A stretch of 26,044 nucleotides of DNA from an uncultured Bacilli bacterium (lineage in GTDB: Bacteria; Bacillota_I; Bacilli_A; RF39; UBA660): NCBI GenBank assembly GCA_910587325.1, contig CAJUKB010000021.1, positions 1 to 26,044 on the forward strand. The letters are read 5' to 3'. The notes below the pieces were generated by a model. That model was given only the letters and a program-made list of their open reading frames with translations, was not told the DNA's origin and searched no databases. The position numbers were made by a program, and so were the translations under genes. Numbering within the stretch: position 1 is the first letter of the stretch; every line of letters starts with the position of its first letter. This document shows, one piece after another, positions 13,978 through 20,978 of this stretch.

Positions 13978-14781
13978 ATGGATTGTGAAAGAATTGGAAA
14001 ATTTATTGCTAAGAAAAGAAAAGAGAAAAAGTTGACCCAAAAAGAGTTAGCAGAAGAATTGAAAATTACTGACCGTGCCGTAAGCCGTTGGGAAAGAGGA
14101 TTAGGTTGCCCTGATATCAGTTTATTAGAATTATTATCTAAAATTTTAAATGTAACGGTCTTAGAACTTTTGCATGGCGAAGAAATTAAGAAAAAAGAAG
14201 AGGAAAATGAAGTCGTAGTTCATTTATTGAATAAAAACTCTAAAAGGATAAAAAATTGGAAAGCAATCAGTTTAGTGGCTTTAAATTTTTTTCTTCTTTT
14301 ATCTATTTTTAGTTTGTACTTTTTATTTTTATTTCCTTTAAAAATTTCTAAAGATGAAAGTAGAAATATTTATCCGATTGTTGTTGGTGGTATGTCTCCT
14401 ACTTTAAAACTTTATGATGTTGTGATTACAAAGAAAAAAGACATACAAGAAATTCAATATGGAGATATTATCGCGTATGTATCCAATGCTAAAATATCGA
14501 ATGGAATGACTTTAATTCATAGGGTGGTAAATAAGAAAAGTAATGAGACAAATGGAGAGATATACTTAGAAACTAAGGGGGACAATAATACTACAAAAGA
14601 TGAAGGAATAGTTACTCGTGCTAACTTTATAGGAGTTATGGAAAAACGTATACCTTTTTTAGGACATTTTTATCCTTTAGAAGTTTACTCTGGTGTTATT
14701 GCTTTTTGTAATGTTCTTATTATTTTTAGTTTACTGCTTTTGGACTTTGTTCAATTTAAAAATCGTAGAAAAAAGTTATAG
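13978..14781 (+). CDS. XRE-type HTH domain fused to SipW-type signal peptidase I
   Basis: A 267-aa protein. Residues about 4-66 form a helix-turn-helix of the XRE/HTH_3 family (KLTQKELAEELKITDRAVSRWERG). A TM helix follows at about 95-119, then an S26 peptidase domain of the SipW/ER type: GGMSPTL with likely nucleophile Ser140, DVVITKKK, YGDIIAYV, IHRVV with His181 in place of the bacterial Lys, and TKGDNN with Asp202 and Asp208. A second TM helix lies at about 238-257. The peptidase faces outside, the HTH the cytoplasm, suggesting a membrane-tethered regulator coupled to processing. It lies directly before a prepilin-like gene, whose product or TasA-like exports may be substrates; inference. 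AGGTGATG sits 7 bp before the ATG. Confidence 0.85.
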   Translation: MDCERIGKFIAKKRKEKKLTQKELAEELKITDRAVSRWERGLGCPDISLLELLSKILNVTVLELLHGEEIKKKEEENEVVVHLLNKNSKRIKNWKAISLVALNFFLLLSIFSLYFLFLFPLKISKDESRNIYPIVVGGMSPTLKLYDVVITKKKDIQEIQYGDIIAYVSNAKISNGMTLIHRVVNKKSNETNGEIYLETKGDNNTTKDEGIVTRANFIGVMEKRIPFLGHFYPLEVYSGVIAFCNVLIIFSLLLLDFVQFKNRRKKL

Positions 14782-14831
14782 TTAGTAGTAAAGTTCTTGC
14801 TTCCTTGCTTTTTTTTTGGCTCATTGTGGGG

Positions 14832-14837
14832 TATAAT
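14832..14837 (+). promoter_or_regulatory. candidate -10 box for the pilin-like gene
   Basis: TATAAT at 14832-14837 with no clear -35. The predicted start at about 14844 leads into TGGTGA, again the short-leader layout. Confidence 0.55.
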
Positions 14838-14855
14838 ACAATTATGGTGAAAAAT

Positions 14856-15239
14856 ATGAAAAATAATAAAGGATTTACATTAATTGAACTTATTGCAACA
14901 ATAGGGATTATGATTTTAATTGGACTTGTGATTGTGAATAACATGTCTGGAATTCTAAGTAAACAACATGATGAAGAATACAATACTTTTAAAAAGAAAT
15001 TAGAGGATGGTGCATGTATTTATGCAGAGACAAAATGGGATGATGATTATAGAAAAAATTGTAAAGTCAATAATAATTGTAGTGTTTCCGTTCAACGATT
15101 AATAGAAGCGGGGTATATTGAGGAGGATTTAAAAAATCCAAATAATGATGAATTGGTAAAAGATAATCAAGAAAAATACAAAGTAAAAGTGTATTGGACA
15201 ACTGATAACGTAAAAAATTGTGAAATGAATGGTGAGTAG
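14856..15239 (+). CDS. type IV pilin-like / pseudopilin protein
   Basis: A 127-aa protein with a textbook class III signal: MKNNKG then FTLIELIATIGIMILIG, so prepilin peptidase should cut after Gly6 and the Glu at +5 is present. The hydrophobic helix (7-30) leads into a small globular domain with KLEDGACIYAE, NCSVSVQRLIEAGYIEEDLKNP and YKVKVYW. These features are typical of pseudopilins of T2SS or competence-like systems. GGTGA (14846-14850) sets the ATG at 14856; in-frame ATGs at 14805 and 14844 lie upstream of or at the predicted transcript start. rnr begins 5 bp after its stop. No pilus assembly ATPase or prepilin peptidase is in the window. Confidence 0.85.
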   Translation: MKNNKGFTLIELIATIGIMILIGLVIVNNMSGILSKQHDEEYNTFKKKLEDGACIYAETKWDDDYRKNCKVNNNCSVSVQRLIEAGYIEEDLKNPNNDELVKDNQEKYKVKVYWTTDNVKNCEMNGE

Positions 15240-15244
15240 AGAAT

Positions 15245-17362
15245 ATGAAAGAAGAAATTATAAATATTTTAAAGAATGTGTATGATGCCAAAGAAGCGAT
15301 TGAAATTAATGATATGCTTGCGCTTTCAAGTGCAGAGGAGTATCGTGAATTAGAAGAATGTTTAGAACAACTTGTGCAAGAGTTTGTACTTTATAGAACC
15401 AAAAAAGACAGATATATTTTAATGAAAAACTGCCTTAATTTTAAATTGGGACGTTTGACCGTAAATAAAAAAGGATATGGTTTTGTAATTTTAGAAAAAG
15501 AAGATGACTTATATATTGCAAGTGATAATTTAAATGGAGCCATTCATGATGATGTTGTCCTAGCAGAAATCATTCGAAGTGGAGTTAAAAAAGAAGGAAA
15601 AGTTCTTAAAATTTTAAAACGAGAAATTAACGATATGGTTGGAGAGATTGTTGTTCGTGATAATCAAATGTTGATTGATTTAGATGATAATAAAAAGGAT
15701 ATAGAACTTGTTTTAAAAAAAGAAAGTTTAACAAATTGTGTACCAGGTCATAAAGTAGTAGTGCAACTTGATAAGGAATTAGGTAAGAAAAAATACTTGG
15801 CTAGTGTTAAAAGCATTTTAGGGCATAAGGACGATCCCGGTGTTGACATTTTATCTATTGCCTATAAGTATGCAATAGAAACAGAATTTAATGCGGATGT
15901 TTTAAAAGAACTTGATACTATTCCAACAGAGGTAGCGGATAGTGAACTACAAGGACGTCGTGATTTAACAGACAAAATGATTTTTACCATTGATGGGGCT
16001 CATACTAAAGATATTGATGATGCGATTAGTTTAGAAATGGAAGGAAACTTGTATGTTTTAGGGGTGCATATTGCGGATGTTTCAAATTATGTAAAAGAAA
16101 ATACTGCTTTAGGAGATGCGGCTATGATGCGAGGGACCTCTTGTTATCTTGCTGATACGGTTATTCCTATGATTCCTCATAAATTATCGAATGGAATTTG
16201 CTCATTAAATGAAGGTGTTATACGTTTAACCATGAGTTGTGTCATGAAGATTAATGAACGAGGGAAAGTCGTTTCTTATGATATTTTTCCTAGTTACATT
16301 CAAAGTCGTAAGAAAATGACCTATGATGCTGTTAATGATATTTTAATGCGCGATAAAGTAGCGGAAGGTTATGAAGAATTTGCCACTACTTTAAAGAAAA
16401 TGAATGAACTTGCTCATATTTTAAGAAAAGAAAAAGAGTCACGTGGTTATATTGATTTTGATTTGGACGAAGCAGAAGTGGTACAAGACGAAAGTGGCCG
16501 TGCTATCGACATTGTGAAAAGGGAAAGAGAAGATGGCGAAATCTTAATTGAAGACTTTATGATTGCAGCGAACGAAACTGTAGCTAGTCATATTTATAAT
16601 ATGGATTTACCATTTATCTATCGTGTGCATGGTACACCTAATAGTGAAAAAATTGATGATTTTGTAAATTTAGTAAAACTTTTAGGATATGAACTTAAAA
16701 CGAAAGTAACGGATTTAACTCCAATTACGATGCAAAAATTACTTACTGAGTTATCCGACAAAGAAGAGTTTAGTATTTTATCCTCTATGCTTTTACGTAG
16801 TATGAAAAAGGCTGAGTATAGTAAAGACAATATTGGGCACTTTGGTTTAGGAAGCAAGGCTTATACTCATTTTACAAGTCCTATTAGAAGATTTCCGGAT
16901 TTAACAGTCCATCGTTTACTTAAAAAATATCTAGTTGAAAATGATTTATCGATGTCTACCATAAGTTATTATAATAATGCTTTAGTTGAAATTGCAGAAC
17001 ACTCAAGTGAAAAAGAAGTGGGAAGTGTAAATGCTGAACGTGATGTCTTAGACATGAAAATGGCCGAATATATGGAAAGCCATATTGGAGAAGTTTATGA
17101 TGGTATGATTTCTACGGTTACGAACTTTGGTTTCTTTGTGGAACTTCCTAATCTAGTAGAAGGACTTGTACATGTCAGTACACTAAAAGGAGATTTCTTT
17201 ACTTATATTCCAGAGAAACTTGCTTTAATCGGAAATAATACCAAAAAACAATATCGTATTGGAGATATGGTGAAGGTAAAAGTAGTTTCTGCTTCTAAAG
17301 AGAGTGCAATGATTGATTTTGAAATTATGAAAGAAGAGAGTACAGATGGAAATCAAGAATAA
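15245..17362 (+). CDS. rnr: ribonuclease R
   Basis: Processive 3'-5' exoribonuclease that can degrade structured RNA, including non-stop mRNAs released by trans-translation. The 705-aa protein has an N-terminal winged-helix (about 1-60), cold-shock OB domains (GRLTVNKKGYGFVILE at about 70-85), the RNB catalytic domain with TIDGAHTKDIDDAISLE (Asp256, Asp258, Asp259 binding metal) and HFTSPIRRFPDLTVHRLL (about 540-557), and a C-terminal S1 domain starting GEVYDGMISTVTNFGFFVEL (about 617). The Lys-rich tail of some RNase R proteins is short here. The start is 5 bp after the pilin gene, with GGTGAG as ribosome binding site. It overlaps smpB by 17 bases, so RNase R and SmpB are coupled. Confidence 0.96.
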   Translation: MKEEIINILKNVYDAKEAIEINDMLALSSAEEYRELEECLEQLVQEFVLYRTKKDRYILMKNCLNFKLGRLTVNKKGYGFVILEKEDDLYIASDNLNGAIHDDVVLAEIIRSGVKKEGKVLKILKREINDMVGEIVVRDNQMLIDLDDNKKDIELVLKKESLTNCVPGHKVVVQLDKELGKKKYLASVKSILGHKDDPGVDILSIAYKYAIETEFNADVLKELDTIPTEVADSELQGRRDLTDKMIFTIDGAHTKDIDDAISLEMEGNLYVLGVHIADVSNYVKENTALGDAAMMRGTSCYLADTVIPMIPHKLSNGICSLNEGVIRLTMSCVMKINERGKVVSYDIFPSYIQSRKKMTYDAVNDILMRDKVAEGYEEFATTLKKMNELAHILRKEKESRGYIDFDLDEAEVVQDESGRAIDIVKREREDGEILIEDFMIAANETVASHIYNMDLPFIYRVHGTPNSEKIDDFVNLVKLLGYELKTKVTDLTPITMQKLLTELSDKEEFSILSSMLLRSMKKAEYSKDNIGHFGLGSKAYTHFTSPIRRFPDLTVHRLLKKYLVENDLSMSTISYYNNALVEIAEHSSEKEVGSVNAERDVLDMKMAEYMESHIGEVYDGMISTVTNFGFFVELPNLVEGLVHVSTLKGDFFTYIPEKLALIGNNTKKQYRIGDMVKVKVVSASKESAMIDFEIMKEESTDGNQE

Positions 17363-17774
17363 GAAAGCCTACTATGATTATTATATTGAAAGTGAAATAG
17401 AGGCAGGGATTTCTTTAGTTGGAACAGAAATCAAAAGTATAAGAAAAGGCTCTGCTCAATTAAAAGATAGTTATGTTGTGATTAAAAATAATGAAGCATT
17501 TTTACTTAATATGTACATTGCCAAGTATGAAGAAGGAAATATTTTTAATCATGACGAACTTCGAACAAGAAAGTTATTACTTCATAAAAAAGAGATAAAG
17601 AAGTTAAAAGAAATAAGAGAGAGAGAACGTTATAGTTTAATTCCTTTAAAAATGTACATAAAACGAGGACACGCAAAAGTTTTAGTAGGCATTGCGAAGG
17701 GTAAGAAAATCTACGATAAACGTGAGACGATAAAAAAACGTGAAGAGATGCGTGAATCTAAAAAGTATATTTAA
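17346..17774 (+). CDS. smpB: SsrA-binding protein SmpB
   Basis: SmpB binds the tRNA-like domain of tmRNA (encoded at 19973) and brings it to stalled ribosomes; its C-terminal tail enters the empty mRNA channel. The 142-aa protein has KKAYYDYYIESEIEAGISLVGTEIKSIR (about 6-33), GSAQLKDSYVVI, IAKYEEGNIFNHDELRTRKLLLHKKEI and the tail GIAKGKKIYDKRETIKKR, all canonical. It is at the short end of the family (about 150 aa) because the N-terminus is trimmed. The ATG lies inside the last codons of rnr in another frame (17-base overlap), which indicates translational coupling. No hairpin terminator is evident after the stop, only a T-rich run. Confidence 0.96.
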   Translation: MEIKNKKAYYDYYIESEIEAGISLVGTEIKSIRKGSAQLKDSYVVIKNNEAFLLNMYIAKYEEGNIFNHDELRTRKLLLHKKEIKKLKEIRERERYSLIPLKMYIKRGHAKVLVGIAKGKKIYDKRETIKKREEMRESKKYI

Positions 17775-17793
17775 TTCTTTTTTTAAGTTTTTA

Positions 17794-17802
17794 TGCTATA
17801 AT
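17794..17802 (+). promoter_or_regulatory. extended -10 promoter for the DUF3048 gene
   Basis: TGC followed by TATAAT (17797-17802). No good -35. The predicted start at about 17809 is the A of AGGTGG. Confidence 0.65.
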
Positions 17803-17818
17803 TATACTAGGTGGTAGG

Positions 17819-18868
17819 ATGAAAAAAAGAAAAAAATTAAAGAGAACCATTCTTTTTTCTACTATAGGTATTTTGTTACTTGTAGGTCTTATTGTTACCT
17901 TTCCTACCTTTTATAAACAATTTAAAGAAGAGAATAAAGAAACGGAGTCAGTAAAAGAAGAAACGCCTAAATTAAAAATATTAGATTTAAATAGTAATGC
18001 AAGACCAATAGCAGTCATGATTAATAATATTGGAGTAGCAAGAGAAGTGCAATCTGGTTTACAGGATGCTTACTTAGTATATGAAATGATTGTAGAAGGC
18101 GGGCTTACAAGATTAATGGCCATCTATAAAGATGCCGATACAGCAAGAATAGGAAGTATTCGTAGTTCAAGACACTATTATTTAGATTATGCTTTAGAAA
18201 ATGATGCTATTTATGTTCATTGGGGTTATAGTGAATATGCGATGAATGATATTACTAAACTGCATATTAATAATGTCAATGGTTTAGTTTATGGCAATAA
18301 ATACTTTTGGAAAGACAATACTTTGAAAGTAGCAACGGAACATCGAGCATTTACGAGTATGGATTTAATTCAACAAGGAATGGAAAAGTTAGGGTATAGA
18401 AGTACTACTGATGAAAAGCCGCTTTTAAATTATAGTGTAGAAGAACTTGATTTAAGTGAATTGGAAGGTGTTATTCCTGCCTATAATGTTAGTATTAAAT
18501 ATTCCGGTAGTATGACTTCTTCTTATGTATACGATACTGATGCAAAGAATTACAAAAGAAGTGTCAATGGAAAAGCTCATACAGATTATGTGACGAAAGA
18601 ACAATATACAGCTAAGAATATCATTACGTATCAAGTGAAAAATACAACCATTTTAGGAGATGTAAAAGGAAGACAAAATTTAGATAATATTGGAAGTGGT
18701 ACTGGATATTATATTAGTGATGGTTATGCAGTTCCTATTACTTGGTCTAAAACAAGTCGTAGTGCTAAAACAATTTATAAGTTAAAAAATGGAGCAGAAC
18801 TTAAAGTAAATGATGGAAATACTTATATTCAAATACAACCTGTTGGAGGAACTTTGTCTATTTCATAA
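17819..18868 (+). CDS. DUF3048 (YerB-like) membrane-anchored protein
   Basis: A 349-aa protein with a Lys/Arg-rich N-terminus, one TM helix (about 9-30), an acidic linker, and two extracytoplasmic domains matching the YerB family (DUF3048 and its C-terminal partner). Recognisable blocks are RPIAVMINN (about 62-70), SGLQDAYLVYEMIVEGGLTRLMAIYKD, IGSIRSSRHYYLDYALENDAIYVHWG, and near the end the strand-rich QNLDNIGSGTGYYISDGYAVPITWSK. B. subtilis YerB is a lipoprotein; here a TM anchor replaces the lipobox. The family's function is not established. AGGTGG (17809-17814) precedes the ATG. A single-TM protein gene follows 42 bp downstream. Confidence 0.88.
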   Translation: MKKRKKLKRTILFSTIGILLLVGLIVTFPTFYKQFKEENKETESVKEETPKLKILDLNSNARPIAVMINNIGVAREVQSGLQDAYLVYEMIVEGGLTRLMAIYKDADTARIGSIRSSRHYYLDYALENDAIYVHWGYSEYAMNDITKLHINNVNGLVYGNKYFWKDNTLKVATEHRAFTSMDLIQQGMEKLGYRSTTDEKPLLNYSVEELDLSELEGVIPAYNVSIKYSGSMTSSYVYDTDAKNYKRSVNGKAHTDYVTKEQYTAKNIITYQVKNTTILGDVKGRQNLDNIGSGTGYYISDGYAVPITWSKTSRSAKTIYKLKNGAELKVNDGNTYIQIQPVGGTLSIS

Positions 18869-18910
18869 TCTTACATAAAAAACATATAGTTTAGATAAGG
18901 AGGAAATATC

Positions 18911-19258
18911 GTGCAAACTTTTATTGATTTTTTAGTAAATAATTATTTATGGTTTATTATTATTGCATTAATTTTAGTATTTGCTCTAATAGGGTATTTG
19001 GTAGATACAAGTGAAAAAGCAAATAAAAAAGAAGCGTTAGAAAGTGATTCTTTAGAAAATGAAGGAGCTTTAAAAGAACCTATTAAAATGAATGAACCTA
19101 TAGAAAGTTTAAATATGGATATGGGTACGGAAGAAATACAAGAACTTGATAAAGATATCATTGTTATGCCAGCTAAATTAGAAACACCGATTCCAAATGT
19201 GGAACAACAAGAGCAAAATACAACGGAAAAAACAGAAGTATTAGAGGATTTTGAATGA
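18911..19258 (+). CDS. single-TM protein with acidic tail, hypothetical
   Basis: A 115-aa protein: a TM helix at about 11-30 (NYLWFIIIALILVFALIGYLV) followed by an 85-residue Glu-rich, low-complexity tail, probably cytoplasmic and disordered. It starts with GTG at 18911, and GATAAGGAGG (18894-18903) gives a strong ribosome binding site at 7 bp. It is probably co-transcribed with the DUF3048 gene, since no terminator separates them. It ends in TGA and is followed by a bidirectional terminator. I do not recognise a family. Confidence 0.7.
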   Translation: MQTFIDFLVNNYLWFIIIALILVFALIGYLVDTSEKANKKEALESDSLENEGALKEPIKMNEPIESLNMDMGTEEIQELDKDIIVMPAKLETPIPNVEQQEQNTTEKTEVLEDFE

Positions 19259-19264
19259 AAAAAG

Positions 19265-19291
19265 ATAGGAAATATAAAATTCCTATTTTTT
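19265..19291. terminator. bidirectional terminator between convergent genes
   Basis: ATAGGAA (19265-19271) / TTCCTAT (19280-19286) with an 8-base loop. Ts follow on the plus strand and AAAAAAG precedes it, giving a T run on the minus strand. It overlaps the 3' end of the minus-strand gene ending at 19283. Confidence 0.85.
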
Positions 19292-19870
19292 AATGGAGCA
19301 ATTCTTTTCTGTACATATCCATTTTTCTTCAATGGTTTTATTTTTGTCTGGACATTTTAAATATATTTTTAAGCGATATTCTTCATTTGTTGTTTTCGTA
19401 AGGATAATATAACTATCTAAATAATTACAAAATTTATTGTCTTCATTTTTAATTTCACCAATTAAATTTAAGTTTTTCATTTCTTCTAGAATAAAAGAAG
19501 TAGAATCTCCAATGTTTTTTGGTAAAGGGTTATTTTCAAAATATTCTAAAGTAGCGTTTGAAATGATAGAAATGTTGTTGTTAAATGTTTCATTTTGTTT
19601 TTCGTGGTGTTTTTTAATACGGGAAATCGTAAATATGACTAACATCATAATAATGAAAAGGAGGGAGAGTTTAGCTGTTAGTAATTTCCAATTGATTTTT
19701 GAAAGCAAAAGGAAAAGAGTGGAATTTTTTTTCTTCGTATTCTTTTCTAGAATTGTTTTTTTTGTTTTCTTTTTAGGTTTAGACTTTTCTTCTTTGGGAA
19801 TCTCTTGCTTTACCTTTTCAACTTTTTCTTTTTTTCTTTTTTTGTATTTTATTTCTTTTTCTTCGTACAT
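19283..19870 (-). CDS. membrane protein with Lys-rich N-terminus and pilin-like domain
   Basis: A 195-aa protein. Residues 1-58 are extremely Lys/Glu-rich and probably disordered in the cytoplasm. A TM helix lies at about 64-85 (LLTAKLSLLFIIMMLVIFTI). The outer domain has NATLEYFENNPLP, FILEEMKNLNLIGEI, CNYLDSYIILTKTTNEEYRLKIYLKC and two further Cys near the end. The order of a helix, a LxxxGLI element, C-x-x-Y and a second Cys after a YRLKIYLKC strand resembles the Cys module of the 4958 and 5391 proteins. There is no prepilin cleavage site. It has its own promoter and a purine-rich AAGAAGGGAA ribosome binding site. The relation to those proteins is by eye and tentative. Confidence 0.72.
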   Translation of the reverse strand: MYEEKEIKYKKRKKEKVEKVKQEIPKEEKSKPKKKTKKTILEKNTKKKNSTLFLLLSKINWKLLTAKLSLLFIIMMLVIFTISRIKKHHEKQNETFNNNISIISNATLEYFENNPLPKNIGDSTSFILEEMKNLNLIGEIKNEDNKFCNYLDSYIILTKTTNEEYRLKIYLKCPDKNKTIEEKWICTEKNCSIKK

Positions 19871-19896
19871 AATAATTCCCTTCTTTTTGAGTATCT

Positions 19897-19925
19897 ATTA
19901 TACATGAATTTGTAAATATTGTCAT
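19897..19925 (-). promoter_or_regulatory. promoter for the 19870 minus-strand gene
   Basis: On the minus strand, ATGACA (complement of 19920-19925), 17 bp, TATAAT (complement of 19897-19902). It is divergent from ssrA, whose own promoter must lie between about 19925 and 19972; TATGAT (19954-19959) is a possible -10 for it. Confidence 0.75.
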
Positions 19926-19972
19926 ATAAATTTTATGGATATTTTTTAAAATTTATGATAGTATACGTATAC

Positions 19973-20337
19973 GGGGCAGTGTATGGCTTTCGACAATTAT
20001 CACTAGTTAGGATAGCAAGTGGTAGGCATACCTTAAATGCATCAAAAAAATAAATAACAAAACTGAAAAAGCCTTTGGTGGCTTCAATCCTGTTTTTGCC
20101 TAATTAAAGGTTTGGGATTACTTCTACTTATTTTCTCTTATAGGGTAAGATAGGGGTTCATGTATATAAGATATATTCTAGAATTGTCTAAGGTTCTAGA
20201 ATGAATTTTTACTTAAACTAGTTACAAAGTAGGTACGCTATAGCCGGCTTTGTAATGAATTTTAAATCTAGCTAAACTTGTAGAAATTCTATCATAGGGT
20301 AAATTGGACAGGAGTTCGAATCTCCTCTGCTCCACCA
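19973..20337 (+). ncRNA. ssrA: transfer-messenger RNA (tmRNA)
   Basis: tmRNA rescues ribosomes stalled on broken mRNA, with SmpB (encoded 2.2 kb upstream). The 365-nt gene has acceptor arms GGGGCAG (19973-19979) and CTGCTCC (20327-20333) with the G3-U70 pair that specifies alanine, and an encoded ACCA. The T arm is AGGAG-TTCGAAT-CTCCT. PK1 is visible as GGTA/TACC with a loop pairing to ATGC at 20037-20040. Twelve bases later an open frame starts, AAT (20053), giving NNKTEKAFGGFNPVFA and a TAA (20101-20103) that lies in a CCT/AGG hairpin loop, as in helix 5. The tag is thus ANNKTEKAFGGFNPVFA, ending VFA instead of LAA. The resume codon is inferred from spacing. The 3' end is the integration site of the element that follows. 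Confidence 0.97.
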
Positions 20338-20346
20338 TTGGGAAAT
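20331..20346. repeat. attL
   Basis: TCCACCATTGGGAAAT. The first seven bases are the 3' end of ssrA, so the tmRNA stays intact. It matches attR (25919-25934) at 15 of 16 positions, with one T/A difference. Two bases later comes the inverted repeat GTTCTAA (20349-20355) / TTAGAAC (20360-20366), possibly a recombinase-binding site. Confidence 0.82.
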
Positions 20347-20381
20347 CTGTTCTAACTTTTTAGAACTTTATATACAAAAAG

Positions 20382-20414
20382 TATCAATTTCAAAAAAGAA
20401 GTTGATATTTTTTT
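20382..20414 (+). terminator. element-borne terminator downstream of ssrA
   Basis: TATCAATTTC (20382-20391) pairs with GAAGTTGATA (20398-20407), one wobble, followed by seven Ts. It lies inside the element and would now end the ssrA transcript. Confidence 0.85.
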
Positions 20415-20439
20415 GTGATTAAAGAAAGGACAGATAAAA

Positions 20440-20715
20440 ATGGTAAGTATAGTTAGTAAAGAATTACATTTTGATGAAGAACTAAAAAAGAAAATAGAAT
20501 TTATATGCGATTTTTGTAATACAAAACCTACTATAATAAATGGATACATTAAGAATATTAAGAGAACAAATCTCTCATATATCGAACCTCATAGAGTTAT
20601 TATTAAAGATATTACTTTTCTAGTATTTAACTATTCAAAAACTATTTACATTGGAAATTTAAGAAATAGTATTGAAATCAAGGATTTAGAGGACTTTATT
20701 AAGTCAATAGATTAA
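20440..20715 (+). CDS. small hypothetical protein of the element
   Basis: A 91-aa protein without membrane segment. It begins with a helical stretch (FDEELKKKIEFICDFCN) containing a CDFC pair, then TKPTIINGYIKNI and alternating hydrophobic strands (HRVIIKDITFLVFNY, TIYIGNL), and ends in a helix. The shape suggests a small alpha/beta protein; the single CxxC is not enough for a zinc site. AAAGGA (20424-20429) is 10 bp upstream of the ATG. It sits between the left end and the recombinase leader, where elements often carry an excision factor or regulator, but nothing in the sequence shows that role. Confidence 0.6.
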   Translation: MVSIVSKELHFDEELKKKIEFICDFCNTKPTIINGYIKNIKRTNLSYIEPHRVIIKDITFLVFNYSKTIYIGNLRNSIEIKDLEDFIKSID

Positions 20716-20780
20716 ATGTATTAAAATATAACATTTCTTTCAAAATAGCCTTTAAATAGGCAAAAAATGGTAATTATGTC

Positions 20781-20808
20781 TTGACTTTAAGATTTAAATA
20801 TCTATAAT
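20781..20808 (+). promoter_or_regulatory. promoter for the recombinase leader
   Basis: TTGACT (20781-20786), 16 bp, TATAAT (20803-20808). The transcript would begin at about 20815 and include the leader peptide and attenuator. Confidence 0.85.
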
Positions 20809-20848
20809 AGGAAACCAAGAAACAAGTTTTATGTTTTTGGGGGTTAAT

Positions 20849-20923
20849 ATGAAACGAAGTTTGAATTATATTAATACAACTTATTTAGATTTTAAGAGGT
20901 GTCAAAGACATAAAAATATTTAA
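20849..20923 (+). CDS. leader peptide upstream of the recombinase
   Basis: A 24-codon reading frame starting ATG 20849 with a GGGGG Shine-Dalgarno (20839-20843) 5 bp upstream, downstream of a strong promoter. The peptide begins MKRSLNYINTTYLDF and ends KRCQRHKNI. Its codons for KRCQRH (20894-20911) form the 5' arm of the intrinsic terminator that follows, and its stop (20921-20923) lies in the hairpin loop. A ribosome held on these last codons would block the terminator and let transcription reach the recombinase. This layout is like the attenuation leaders of inducible resistance genes in Firmicutes. The inducing signal is unknown; role is inferred from architecture. Confidence 0.72.
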   Translation: MKRSLNYINTTYLDFKRCQRHKNI

Positions 20924-20945
20924 TGTGTCTTTGCCGCCTCTTTTT
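20894..20945 (+). terminator. attenuator terminator before the recombinase
   Basis: AAGAGG (20894-20899) pairs with CCTCTT (20937-20942) and CAAAGACA (20903-20910) with TGTCTTTG (20926-20933), separated by a 3x3 internal loop, then a T run to 20945. It is a strong, interrupted 14-bp stem whose 5' arm is coding sequence of the leader peptide. Confidence 0.88.
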
Positions 20946-20978
20946 AGGTTTCAAAGATAAAAAGGAGGATTAAAATTG

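Noticed and set aside
14782..14818. Terminator after the HTH-signal peptidase gene
   Set aside because: There is a T run but no stem of useful length in front of it.
19437..19907. Plus-strand open frame opposite the 19283-19870 gene
   Set aside because: Phe/Ser-rich antisense of a Lys/Glu-rich protein, extends through the promoter of the minus-strand gene, and has no ribosome binding site.
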